Assembly (NCBI RefSeq): GCF_014897675.1
Contig: NZ_JABUXU010000016.1
Span: 1 to 64,000, forward strand
DNA: 64,000 nt
Direction of reading: 5' to 3'
From: Advenella sp. FME57
GTDB taxonomy: Bacteria; Pseudomonadota; Gammaproteobacteria; Burkholderiales; Burkholderiaceae_B
The position numbers and the translations under genes are program-made. Positions within the stretch are counted from its first letter, which is position 1; each line of letters starts with the position of its first letter. Shown here in pieces: positions 1-7,492 of this stretch. Under the pieces are notes generated by a model. That model saw only the letters and a list, made by a program, of their open reading frames with translations. It had not been told where the DNA came from and did not search any database.

Positions 1-637
1 CAACCGTTGTGGCATTGGACGCTGAACCCAGCGTGCCCGCAGTCGCCGCGCCGGCAGCCGGCGCTGTTGGGCGGGTATCGGTAGCGACGGGTTTGGCCGC
101 TTCGGGTTCTGGCCGCAGGGTCGGCACCTGGCCAGGCTCCTCCTGCTCCTCTGTTTGTGCTAGTGTGGCGGCAATGCGATTGTCTGCCGCCACCATCGGG
201 CCCGGGCCCAGCAGCCTTTCCTGTTCCCGGATCTGAGCCAGTTTGCTCACCCGGTTGTTATCCAGTTCATCCTTGGTGGTTTTCAGGTTACCGATATTGA
301 TGGGTTCGCTGCGGTCACGCCAGACCCAGCCGAGCACGTCCCGGCCTTCCGGAGAGAGGCTGCCAATCAATTGGGCTGCCGTATCTGCGGGCACGGTCTT
401 GTATGCAGCGCGCTCAACGCTTCCGCTATACCAGGCACTCAGGAAGAAGTAGACGATCAGGGTGCCTAGCAGCACTACTGCCCACCACAGGTAGGTATTG
501 ATACTCTGTAAAAAAGAGACCAGTTGTACGTTAAACTTGTTCAGAAAAACGTAGTCTTGGGCGGCACCGAACTCAAGGATACTTGCGGCAACCCACAGCC
601 AAATCACGATTGTGACAATAATCACGACGGCACGCAT
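1..637 (-). CDS. Partial membrane-anchored hypothetical protein (N-terminal part)
   Basis: The reverse strand is open from an ATG at 637 to the window edge, about 212 codons, so the C-terminus is missing. The first 20 residues form a hydrophobic helix (MRAVVIIVTIVIWLWVAAS). A second membrane segment lies near residues 48-68 (YLWWAVVLLGTLIVYFFLSA). After it comes a charged soluble part and then an Ala/Pro/Thr-rich, probably disordered linker. This suggests a two-pass inner-membrane protein with a cytoplasmic tail. I do not recognise the family. It is divergent from rpoN, with about 100 bp between the two starts. The codon pattern and membrane topology support a real gene, and its function is unknown. 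Confidence 0.7.
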   Translation of the reverse strand, partial: MRAVVIIVTIVIWLWVAASILEFGAAQDYVFLNKFNVQLVSFLQSINTYLWWAVVLLGTLIVYFFLSAWYSGSVERAAYKTVPADTAAQLIGSLSPEGRDVLGWVWRDRSEPINIGNLKTTKDELDNNRVSKLAQIREQERLLGPGPMVAADNRIAATLAQTEEQEEPGQVPTLRPEPEAAKPVATDTRPTAPAAGAATAGTLGSASNATTV

Positions 638-741
638 TATAATCCTTGGGGTAGCCAGTTTAAGCAGCGTTTTGCTTACCAATCTGGCATCATTTTGCTG
701 AACCGCGGCATTACTGTATTTCATAGGTATTCCAAATCGAT

Positions 742-2136
742 ATGCGTCATGCGTTAGAACTTCGAACTGGCCAGCAGTTGGTGCTGACCCCGCAACTGCA
801 ACAATCCTTGCGCTTGTTGCAGTGTTCTGCGCTGGATCTCCAGACAGAACTGGCACAGGTGTTGCAGGACAACCCCATGCTTGAACTTGTCGATAATAAC
901 CAAATATCCGAAGATAGTACAAATACAAGCGAAAATGATGCCGAGCTTTTACAACAGGACTGGACCTCGCAGCCGGGTCAGAAATCGCGAGATGACGAGT
1001 ATTTTCAACCCGAAACAGCGGTAGGGCTGTCGCTTTCCGAGCATCTGCGGGAGCAGTTGCGGCTTACCCACGCATCGGAGCGGGATGTCAGTCTGGCCGA
1101 CTACCTGATCGAGGAACTGGACGATAACGGGTATCTGATGTCCAGCCTGCAGGAAATAGCAACGTTGTTTTCGGAAGAGGCCGATGTCAGCGAAGACGAC
1201 CTGGCGGTTGCCTTGCGCCTGCTGCAGTCGTGTGATCCGCCCGGGGTGGGCGCGCGTACGCTTTCTGAATGCCTGCTGCTGCAATTGGATGTTTCTTCTC
1301 TGGCCAACCCGCCAGAGCCCGAGGTACTGGCTTGCGCCCGCCTTATTTGCGAGCACGGGCTGGAGGCGCTTGGACGTGCCGATATGGCGCAACTGCGTTC
1401 CGTTACCGGCGCCGATATTGACCGGATTCGACAGGCTCATGCCCTGATCCGGCAACTGGATCCGCGGCCTGGCAAGCAATTTAGCACGCCCACGGCCGAT
1501 TATGCCGTGCCCGATGTTCTGGTGCGCAAGATAAAAGGGGAGTGGGTCCTGACCATCAATCAGGCGGTCATGCCATCGCTACGTATCAGCGAAGGATACG
1601 AAAGCATGATTCGTCGTCTGGGCAAAGAGGCTGGCTCGGCAATGAGCGAGCAACTGGCCGCGGCCAAGGGTTTTATGCGCCAGGTCAGTCAGCGCTTTAC
1701 GACGATTCTGGACGTCTCGCGTGCCATTATGGACAAGCAGCGCGACTTTCTGGAGTACGGCATGGCGCGCCTGCAGCCTTTGACCCTGCGCGATGTGGCC
1801 GATGCAGTGGGGATGCATGAATCAACCATCTCCCGGGCCACGACGCAGAAGTTTATCGCGACGCCGCATGGGGTATTTGAGCTGAAACGGTTTTTTGGCT
1901 CCGGCGTGGCGACAGACAGTGGCGAAAATGCATCGGCAACAGCGGTGCAGATCCGCATTCGCAATTACATTCAGGCCGAGCCAGAGGGCAAGCCGCTATC
2001 GGACAGTCGCCTGACCGACCTGCTGGCTCAGGAGGGCATTACCATCGCGCGCCGCACGGTGGCCAAATACCGCGAAGTCCTGGGCATTCCATCGGCATCG
2101 CTGCGCAAGGCGCGGGCCAGTCTTAATCAGGAATAG
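742..2136 (+). CDS. rpoN: RNA polymerase sigma-54 factor
   Basis: A 464-residue protein of usual length for sigma-54. It directs core RNA polymerase to -24/-12 promoters, where transcription needs an AAA+ activator. Region I at residues 1-50 is the glutamine- and leucine-rich activator-responsive segment (LVLTPQLQQSLRLLQ). An acidic region II follows at about 50-100, then the core-binding domain. A helix-turn-helix lies near residues 350-375 (LRDVADAVGMHESTISRAT). The C-terminal RpoN box is ARRTVAKYRE, near residue 440. The start fits the conserved N-terminus. The neighbours are unusual: the common lptB-rpoN-hpf-ptsN order is absent, the upstream gene is divergent and bfd follows. Identification is certain. 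Confidence 0.97.
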   Translation: MRHALELRTGQQLVLTPQLQQSLRLLQCSALDLQTELAQVLQDNPMLELVDNNQISEDSTNTSENDAELLQQDWTSQPGQKSRDDEYFQPETAVGLSLSEHLREQLRLTHASERDVSLADYLIEELDDNGYLMSSLQEIATLFSEEADVSEDDLAVALRLLQSCDPPGVGARTLSECLLLQLDVSSLANPPEPEVLACARLICEHGLEALGRADMAQLRSVTGADIDRIRQAHALIRQLDPRPGKQFSTPTADYAVPDVLVRKIKGEWVLTINQAVMPSLRISEGYESMIRRLGKEAGSAMSEQLAAAKGFMRQVSQRFTTILDVSRAIMDKQRDFLEYGMARLQPLTLRDVADAVGMHESTISRATTQKFIATPHGVFELKRFFGSGVATDSGENASATAVQIRIRNYIQAEPEGKPLSDSRLTDLLAQEGITIARRTVAKYREVLGIPSASLRKARASLNQE

Positions 2137-2412
2137 GGACACGCAAGGAGACGCGGCCTCCTGCTGCGGCCGTAGAAGACGGTGATCAGGTTTGGCTGGC
2201 AACCTCTGCGTGCCCTGCCGGCGCACCGCCTTGGCGCCCTGGTTGCACGCACCCATAGACCCGTGCACTGGCGGTGGCAGCGCCGTACGTGCCATGCCCC
2301 ATAAATCTCAAAAAATTGCGGTAACACCCTGAAAGAACGGAATTGTTGGACATTTTCATCAAACCCGGCAAGGCGCTTGCAACTTTTTTTGCCTTGGATG
2401 ATAATAACTCTC

Positions 2413-2679
2413 ATGTATATTTGCATTTGTAATGCCGTCACCGAAGACGCCGTTGTCAGCGCTATTTCCCAGGGCGCCAGCACGCTGAGTGACCTGCAAC
2501 GAGAACTGGGCGTCGCCACCAATTGCGGGTGCTGCGCACAAATGGCCTGTAGCTATCTGGAGCGCGCAGCCTGTACCGGTGCGCCTGTTGCTCATGATGG
2601 CGCCAATGACCATTGCGGCAAAGACAAATGTGACGCGCTGGCAACAGAATCTGTGGTGCTCTGGCGTTCGGCCGCCTGA
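2413..2679 (+). CDS. bfd: Bacterioferritin-associated ferredoxin
   Basis: An 88-residue [2Fe-2S] protein of the BFD-like family. Bfd docks on bacterioferritin and passes electrons to reduce and release stored iron. The family cysteines are visible: YICICNAV at the N-terminus and NCGCCAQMA about 35 residues later, giving C-x-C and C-x2-C type ligands. An in-frame upstream ATG at 2377 would add 12 hydrophobic residues. The start at 2413 (MYICICNAVTEDAV) matches the family and is preferred. The tail after residue 65 carries extra Cys and His residues and is longer than in classic 64-residue Bfd. The A/T-rich stretch just before the start (GATGATAATAACTCTCATG) loosely resembles a Fur box, which would fit iron control but is not proven. 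Confidence 0.88.
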   Translation: MYICICNAVTEDAVVSAISQGASTLSDLQRELGVATNCGCCAQMACSYLERAACTGAPVAHDGANDHCGKDKCDALATESVVLWRSAA

Positions 2680-3053
2680 TCGGCTGGCGTTGCAAAGCAC
2701 AAGTCACCATGCCACAAGGTTCACGCCTTCAAAAATCATTGCTACCAATAATGCTCAAAATCATAAGCCGCAAATAATAATTCGCCAATGATAAGCGGCA
2801 AATAATTAGTCCTAAATCACCATTTGCGGACCGGCGCCTGGTTTCTCTGCCTCAGCGCATTTTCAACCTCACGCTTGCAGTGCCACGTTCCCAACATTCA
2901 ACTGCGTTATCACTTTCGCAATATCACCCGGATCGATCCTGATTTGTGCGCCGCGGTTGGCAGACAATTTGGCCATCCCATAGAACTGAACGAGGATATT
3001 ATAGCTACAGCGCAAAAGTTGCACATTCAATCTCGGGGGTGGATTCCTTGGGT
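2680..3053. other. Intergenic region after bfd with repeats and a decayed reading frame
   Basis: No intact gene is recognised here. The first half is A/T-rich and holds two 16-bp direct repeats, listed separately. The second half holds an open reverse-strand frame without a clear start that may be a gene remnant, also listed separately. It forms the left border of the LysR/Bug/sulfatase block. Confidence 0.5.
2763..2808. repeat. Pair of 16-bp imperfect direct repeats
   Basis: ATAAGCCGCAAATAAT at 2763 and ATAAGCGGCAAATAAT at 2791 differ at one position and repeat with a 28-bp period. The GCCGC and GCGGC parts also form an inverted pair. This could be a regulator site or a remnant of a mobile or repeated element. 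The role is unknown. Confidence 0.5.
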
Positions 3054-3075
3054 TTAACTCAACCCCGCCATCAGC
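2869..3075 (-). pseudogene. Possible C-terminal remnant of an unknown gene
   Basis: The reverse strand is open for 69 codons, from just after a stop at 3076-3078 to a stop at 2869-2871. Its last part reads QIRIDPGDIAKVITQLNVGN, which has protein-like composition. No start codon with a ribosome binding site is seen, and the frame is cut off at the end of the neighbouring LysR gene. I do not recognise the family. A truncated gene tail left when the LysR block arrived is one explanation; a chance open frame is another. Confidence 0.25.
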
Positions 3076-3950
3076 TCACAAAGAAGAGTGCGTGCTGCCT
3101 CAGTCGTTCGAGTCACAGGGTAGGCAGTGCTCCATACTATATTGATGCTACGGCTGACTTCCGGAGAGCAAAGCCGGATATAAGTGATTCCATTTACTAC
3201 GGCGGGGGCGCCACCCAGGTAGGGCCGTATCGAATAAACCTTATTCTGACGCATGAGCATATTGATCAAATGGGTCGAATTTGTGCTTAGAACCGGACTA
3301 ACCTCGGAGCCAATACTGGTCGCTGCATGATCAATCATTTGGCGCATCCGGTTTGGACGCATGGTCAAAGCCAATGGCATCGACAACGCCCGCTTGAGTT
3401 CAATCTTTTTGGGAAAATTCGACATCGCCTCTGTTGCGCCGCACAAACAAAGTACCTGGCGACCACATTCAATCGTGTGCAAACTTGTGTCGTTTTGACC
3501 TTCCGGCAATAAGCCTATCTGAGCCATACCGTTGGTGATCCACTGATGAATTGCGTGACTATCACCTTCGAGCATCGTGAGCCTGATCAATGGATACTGG
3601 TCCGTGATTGCGGTAAAGAGCACAGGCCCCAATTGTTCAACCAATGCGTTCGGGACAGCAATCACCAACTCACCTGAGGGATCCGCCCCTACCCGGGCCA
3701 TAGCCGCTTCGGCTTCTGCAACGTTCTGGAAAATTCGGCGCGCGAATTCAATGAGTTCGGTACCCGCTTCCGTGAGTATGACGCCGCCGGCTGTACGCTC
3801 AAACAGTGCCACTCCCATCGCCTCTTCAAGTAGCTTAATTTGCCGTCCCACTGCTGTTTGCGCACGCAGCAATCTTATAGCGGCACGATTGATGCTGCCC
3901 TCTTCTGTGACGACCAAGAAAGCATGCAGGTGATCGAGATTGAGCGCCAA
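3054..3950 (-). CDS. LysR-family transcriptional regulator, divergent to the Bug/sulfatase genes
   Basis: A 298-residue LysR-type regulator when read from the TTG at 3950. That TTG is preceded by AAAGGAG with an 8-base gap and gives the usual family length. An upstream ATG at 4064 would add 38 residues of poor composition. The winged helix-turn-helix is at residues 1-60 (HLHAFLVVTEEGSINRAA, then LLEEAMGVALFERTAGGVIL). The periplasmic-binding-like effector domain fills the rest. It faces the solute-binding protein and sulfatase genes across about 140 bp, so it most likely controls them in response to their substrate. The effector is unknown. Confidence 0.88.
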   Translation of the reverse strand: MALNLDHLHAFLVVTEEGSINRAAIRLLRAQTAVGRQIKLLEEAMGVALFERTAGGVILTEAGTELIEFARRIFQNVAEAEAAMARVGADPSGELVIAVPNALVEQLGPVLFTAITDQYPLIRLTMLEGDSHAIHQWITNGMAQIGLLPEGQNDTSLHTIECGRQVLCLCGATEAMSNFPKKIELKRALSMPLALTMRPNRMRQMIDHAATSIGSEVSPVLSTNSTHLINMLMRQNKVYSIRPYLGGAPAVVNGITYIRLCSPEVSRSINIVWSTAYPVTRTTEAARTLLCELMAGLS

Positions 3951-4093
3951 GTCCAAGACTCCTTTGGGTGTGCAACTTTTTTGAGAAGGGGGCTGCGCCG
4001 ATTGTACTACCACCCCTTGGTAATACTTCTTTAGACTGACATCGATTCTTACGCAAAACATCATACCTAGAACGAAAAGGGAGACATTCGGAA

Positions 4094-5071
4094 ATGTTAA
4101 TGAATCGGCGTCACTTACTTAAAACAGCCCTAGGGGGGGCGGCTTTCTGTGCCATACCCAAAATCGTCATTGCCAAAGGCTATCCAGACAGAGCGATAAA
4201 ATTTGTCGTCCCGGTGAGCCCTGGCGCCGGCACTGATAGCGTTGCCAGGATAATGGCAGATTACCTATCCCGGACAATGAAAACCACCTGGGTAGTCGAA
4301 AATCAGGGAGGCGCAAGCGGTCAAATTGCGACCCAGGCAACGGCCCGTGCATCCCCAGATGGCTACAACCTGATCCTTGGTTATGTCAGCACCCACGGTA
4401 CGCTGCCGGCCTATCGCAAAGTTCCTTACGACCCAATCAACGATTTTACGCATATTGCTATGATGGGAGGCGCCCCCAATGTGTTAGTCACCAATACGTC
4501 GGGGCCAGAGACTTTTGAGGAATTTCTGGAATTAACCAAAAAGAACCCTGGAAAATTCAGTTATGCATCCGGAGGCGTGGGGAGTATTACCCATCTGGTG
4601 TTCGAAGGTTTAAAACTGAGTACCGATATCGATGTGCTGCATGTCCCCTACCGGGGCCTGGGACCGGGCTTCAATGACATGGTGGCTGGTCAAATACAAT
4701 TCTGTATGCCAGGGCTGGCAGGAGCGACTCCATACATCAAATCTGGCAGGATGCGTGCACTTGCCGTAAGCGGAGCGCAGCGCGCACCCCTATTGCCAGA
4801 TGTCAGAACATTAAAAGAGATCGGCATTCCAGAACTGGAAACCGTTCAATGGCTTGGCATCATGGGCCCCAAAGATATGCCCCCAGACATCACTCACACA
4901 CTGTGGTCGGCAGTGGATCGCGTGCTGGCTGAGCCAGAAGTCAAAAAAAGGCTAGCCGGCGAAGGAATCGAGATAATGCCGATGACCCAAGAAGCTTTTT
5001 CCAAATACGTTTCGGATGATTTGGCTCACTGGCAGAAAATCGTGAACAGTCAAGGCCTGAGGGAGGCATAA
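4094..5071 (+). CDS. Bug/TctC-family tripartite tricarboxylate transporter solute-binding protein
   Basis: A 325-residue periplasmic solute receptor of the Bug family, very abundant in Alcaligenaceae. The N-terminus MNRRHLLKTALGGAAFCAIP is a signal peptide with a twin-arginine look. The mature part opens with the family pattern YPDRAIKFVVPVSPGAGTDS, followed by VVENQGGASGQIA and ARASPDGYNLILG. The first ATG at 4094 follows AAAAGGGAG. No TctA or TctB membrane subunits are nearby, which is common for orphan Bug proteins that borrow a transporter or act as sensors. It lies 2 bp before a sulfatase gene, so its ligand is probably a sulfate ester or the organic product of its cleavage; that link is inferred. 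Confidence 0.9.
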   Translation: MLMNRRHLLKTALGGAAFCAIPKIVIAKGYPDRAIKFVVPVSPGAGTDSVARIMADYLSRTMKTTWVVENQGGASGQIATQATARASPDGYNLILGYVSTHGTLPAYRKVPYDPINDFTHIAMMGGAPNVLVTNTSGPETFEEFLELTKKNPGKFSYASGGVGSITHLVFEGLKLSTDIDVLHVPYRGLGPGFNDMVAGQIQFCMPGLAGATPYIKSGRMRALAVSGAQRAPLLPDVRTLKEIGIPELETVQWLGIMGPKDMPPDITHTLWSAVDRVLAEPEVKKRLAGEGIEIMPMTQEAFSKYVSDDLAHWQKIVNSQGLREA

Positions 5072-5073
5072 AG

Positions 5074-6534
5074 ATGAATTCAATAACAACAAAACAATCT
5101 GGGCGACGTATAGCAATCGTTGTGATGTCAGATGAACATTCTGGCGTTGCTCTGTCCTCTGCCGGGCACCCTTGGATCAAAACACCATATATGGACTCAT
5201 TTGGGGGCGCAAACACAAGATTTGCCTCAGCCTACACCAACTCCCCCATCTGTATCCCAGCTCGAGCCGCATTCACCACGGGTCTCTATGCGCATGAAAG
5301 CCGAAACTGGGACAACGCGCTTCCATATTATGGAACGCCAAAGGGCTGGACACATAAACTACGTGACGCAGGCATAGACGTAACCTCAATAGGAAAACTC
5401 CATTATCGCAGTGAGCAGGAAGATACAGGCTTTACACGACAGATATTGCCAATGCATGTGGTAAATGGCGTTGGCGATTTATTGGGTTCGGTGCGAGACC
5501 CTCTCCCCGTGCGTCACAAATCGCGCGCCATGGCCGATGAAGTGGGAATTGGAGAAAGCAGCTATACCCGATATGACAGAGATATCGCCAAAGCATCAAT
5601 AGAATGGATCAAAGGTCATGCCGAGAAGGATCGATGGGTGCTCTTTTCTTCATTCGTTGCCCCGCACTTTCCGCTGATTGCTCCCGAACAATTTGCTTCC
5701 CAGTACCGATTGGAAGATATTCCCCTGCCAAAGCTATCCAAGGAACAAGATCGCAACGACCACCCCTGGATTGATAGCTTTCGCAAGTGCTTTACGCACG
5801 ATAACTATTTCGATGACCAGAAACGGCGGCACGCACTGCTCAGCTATGGGGCACTCTGCAGCTTTATGGATGATCATTTCCGGCAAATTTGCGAGACAAT
5901 CGACGAATGTGGACTGGCTGATGAAGCGCTCGTCATTTACACATCAGATCATGGCGACAATATGGGAACCCGAGGTTTGTGGGGTAAATCCACCATGTAT
6001 GAAGAGGCTTCTCGAATTCCTCTGCTCATGCGTGCACCAGGACATACCACAAGTCGTGTTGTAGGCACTCACGTTTCACTCGTGGACGTTGCGCCAACAC
6101 TATTGGAGTGGATGGGAGTCCCAGTTCCTGAGTCTCTACCTGGTAAATCACTCCTAAAGATTGCCGCCCAGCCAGATGATCCTCAACGGGTCGTCTTTTC
6201 TGAATATCATGCGGCAGGAGCAGAATCTGCGGCATATATGGTGAGACAAGGAAAATGGAAACTAATTTACTATGTAGGCAGGGAGCCACAGCTATTTGAT
6301 ATGGACAACGATCCTGAAGAATTAAACGATCTTGCCTCAGGAGAAAGCTATAGCGCAGTTGTTGAGCAACTGAAAACCGTATTGCGCACCATTGTCGATC
6401 CGGAACAACAGGATGCCATCGCAAAGGATGATCAGATAAAGCTGCTGGATGAGCACGGAGGCCGACAAGCTGTTATTGACCGAGGTGGGTTTGGTGCAAC
6501 GCCGGCGCCGGGCGCACAACCTGAGTTTCGCTGA
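5074..6534 (+). CDS. Type I sulfatase (formylglycine-dependent)
   Basis: A 486-residue enzyme of the alkaline phosphatase/sulfatase superfamily that hydrolyses organic sulfate esters. The sulfatase signature C-x-P-x-R is present as CIPAR, with Cys60 expected to be converted to formylglycine. Metal-binding acidic residues are seen at MSDEH (residues 18-22) and in YTSDHGDNMGTRGLWGKS, which also holds the conserved lysine. No signal peptide is visible, so a cytoplasmic enzyme is likely, similar to choline-sulfatase-like members. It forms an operon with the Bug receptor 2 bp upstream. Base composition is more A/T-rich than the flanking genes, suggesting transfer. The substrate cannot be assigned from sequence alone. 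Confidence 0.9.
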   Translation: MNSITTKQSGRRIAIVVMSDEHSGVALSSAGHPWIKTPYMDSFGGANTRFASAYTNSPICIPARAAFTTGLYAHESRNWDNALPYYGTPKGWTHKLRDAGIDVTSIGKLHYRSEQEDTGFTRQILPMHVVNGVGDLLGSVRDPLPVRHKSRAMADEVGIGESSYTRYDRDIAKASIEWIKGHAEKDRWVLFSSFVAPHFPLIAPEQFASQYRLEDIPLPKLSKEQDRNDHPWIDSFRKCFTHDNYFDDQKRRHALLSYGALCSFMDDHFRQICETIDECGLADEALVIYTSDHGDNMGTRGLWGKSTMYEEASRIPLLMRAPGHTTSRVVGTHVSLVDVAPTLLEWMGVPVPESLPGKSLLKIAAQPDDPQRVVFSEYHAAGAESAAYMVRQGKWKLIYYVGREPQLFDMDNDPEELNDLASGESYSAVVEQLKTVLRTIVDPEQQDAIAKDDQIKLLDEHGGRQAVIDRGGFGATPAPGAQPEFR

Positions 6535-6927
6535 GGAAACAATAAAGCCAGTTGCGTGATTAAAGTAGAAAATTCGCCCCTATCGCACGAAGAATAGATA
6601 ATTGTGCAATCAAGTTCGTATAGTCAAAACGCGGTGGATGCCGCAATAGCACAACGGCGTTCCCACGTTTGTCTATGTTCGCAAGCTCGCCTTTGCCCGC
6701 CGCCTTAAAAAGGGAAATGCGGGCAGAAAGGATGGCAGGAAATGAAGCCTGGTTGCTGAACAAAAACACTTTCATTTCCATTCTCATTTACCACCTGCAG
6801 GGCTTTTGTGGTAAACCGGAGCAAAGCTTGCGTCTTCCCTTATAATTTCTCTTAACTGCACCACCGGGCTGCCTTCGCAGCCAATCAGCCGCTACTGACG
6901 GTGCCTCTCACAGCAAAGGAAACTATC
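6535..6927. other. Intergenic region between sulfatase and bacterioferritin
   Basis: No convincing gene is present. A 75-codon reverse-strand frame at 6560-6787 starts at an ATG preceded by AGGTGG, but its translation matches no family I know and I do not call it. The last 130 bp before bacterioferritin should hold that gene's promoter (TATAATTTCTCTTAAC near 6840). The region marks the right edge of the A/T-rich block. Confidence 0.4.
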
Positions 6928-7404
6928 ATGAAAGGCGACAAGGACGTTCTCAAATTTCTGAATAAGCAACTGACCAACGAGTTGACTTCAATCAACCAGT
7001 ATTTTCTACATGCCCGCATGGTCAAGAACTGGGGGTTGAATCGCTACAACAAAAGCGAATATCATATTTCCATCGAAAAAATGAAGAATGCCGATGCCAT
7101 CATCGAACGCATCTTCCTGCTCGAAGGCCTGCCCAATCTGCAAGACCTGCACAAGCTGCACATCGGCGAAAACGTACCGGAAATTCTCAAATGCGATCTG
7201 AAGATCGAGATTGACAATCACCGGACATTGACCGAAGCGATTGCACACTGTGAAAGCGTGCGTGACTATGTCACGCGCGACCTGTTCCAGGAAAACCTGG
7301 AAGACGTTGAAGAACAGATCGACTGGCTTGAAACCAATATTGAACTGATTGGTAAAATTGGTCTGGAGAACTATCTGCAAAGCCAGATGGGAGACAATGA
7401 CTGA
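6928..7404 (+). CDS. bfr: Bacterioferritin, heme-binding but with degenerate ferroxidase centre
   Basis: A 158-residue bacterioferritin starting at [15 protein letters not shown]. Bacterioferritins form 24-subunit iron-storage shells with heme between subunits. The numbering aligns without gaps to E. coli Bfr as I remember it. Met52, the heme ligand, is conserved (KMKNAD). Glu18 and Glu94 of the ferroxidase centre are also kept. The other four centre residues differ: Glu51 is Lys, His54 is Asn, Glu127 is Val and His130 is Gln. The subunit should therefore bind heme but not oxidise iron by the usual diiron site. It may work in a mixed shell with a catalytic subunit encoded elsewhere. The ATG at 6928 is preferred to one at 6901 because it matches the family N-terminus. 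Confidence 0.93.
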   Translation: MKGDKDVLKFLNKQLTNELTSINQYFLHARMVKNWGLNRYNKSEYHISIEKMKNADAIIERIFLLEGLPNLQDLHKLHIGENVPEILKCDLKIEIDNHRTLTEAIAHCESVRDYVTRDLFQENLEDVEEQIDWLETNIELIGKIGLENYLQSQMGDND

Positions 7405-7410
7405 TTGCAG

Positions 7411-7437
7411 AACAAGGGGCCGAACAGGCCCCTTGTT
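7411..7437 (+). terminator. Strong hairpin after bfr
   Basis: AACAAGGGGCC and GGCCCCTTGTT form a perfect 11-bp stem with a 5-base loop, 7 bp after the bfr stop. There is no long T-run. The position between convergent genes supports transcription termination for bfr and perhaps for the MFS gene opposite. Confidence 0.7.
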
Positions 7438-7492
7438 CATTGTGTGTCAGATTCAATAGGGCAGATATGATCATGTTCAACAACACACCGCG

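Noticed and set aside
2395-2425. Fur box over the bfd start
   Set aside because: GATGATAATAACTCTCATG matches the consensus only in part, so it is mentioned with bfd but not listed as a site.
6560-6787. 75-codon reverse frame between sulfatase and bfr
   Set aside because: A weak ribosome binding site exists, but there is no recognised family and the composition matches the surrounding intergenic DNA.
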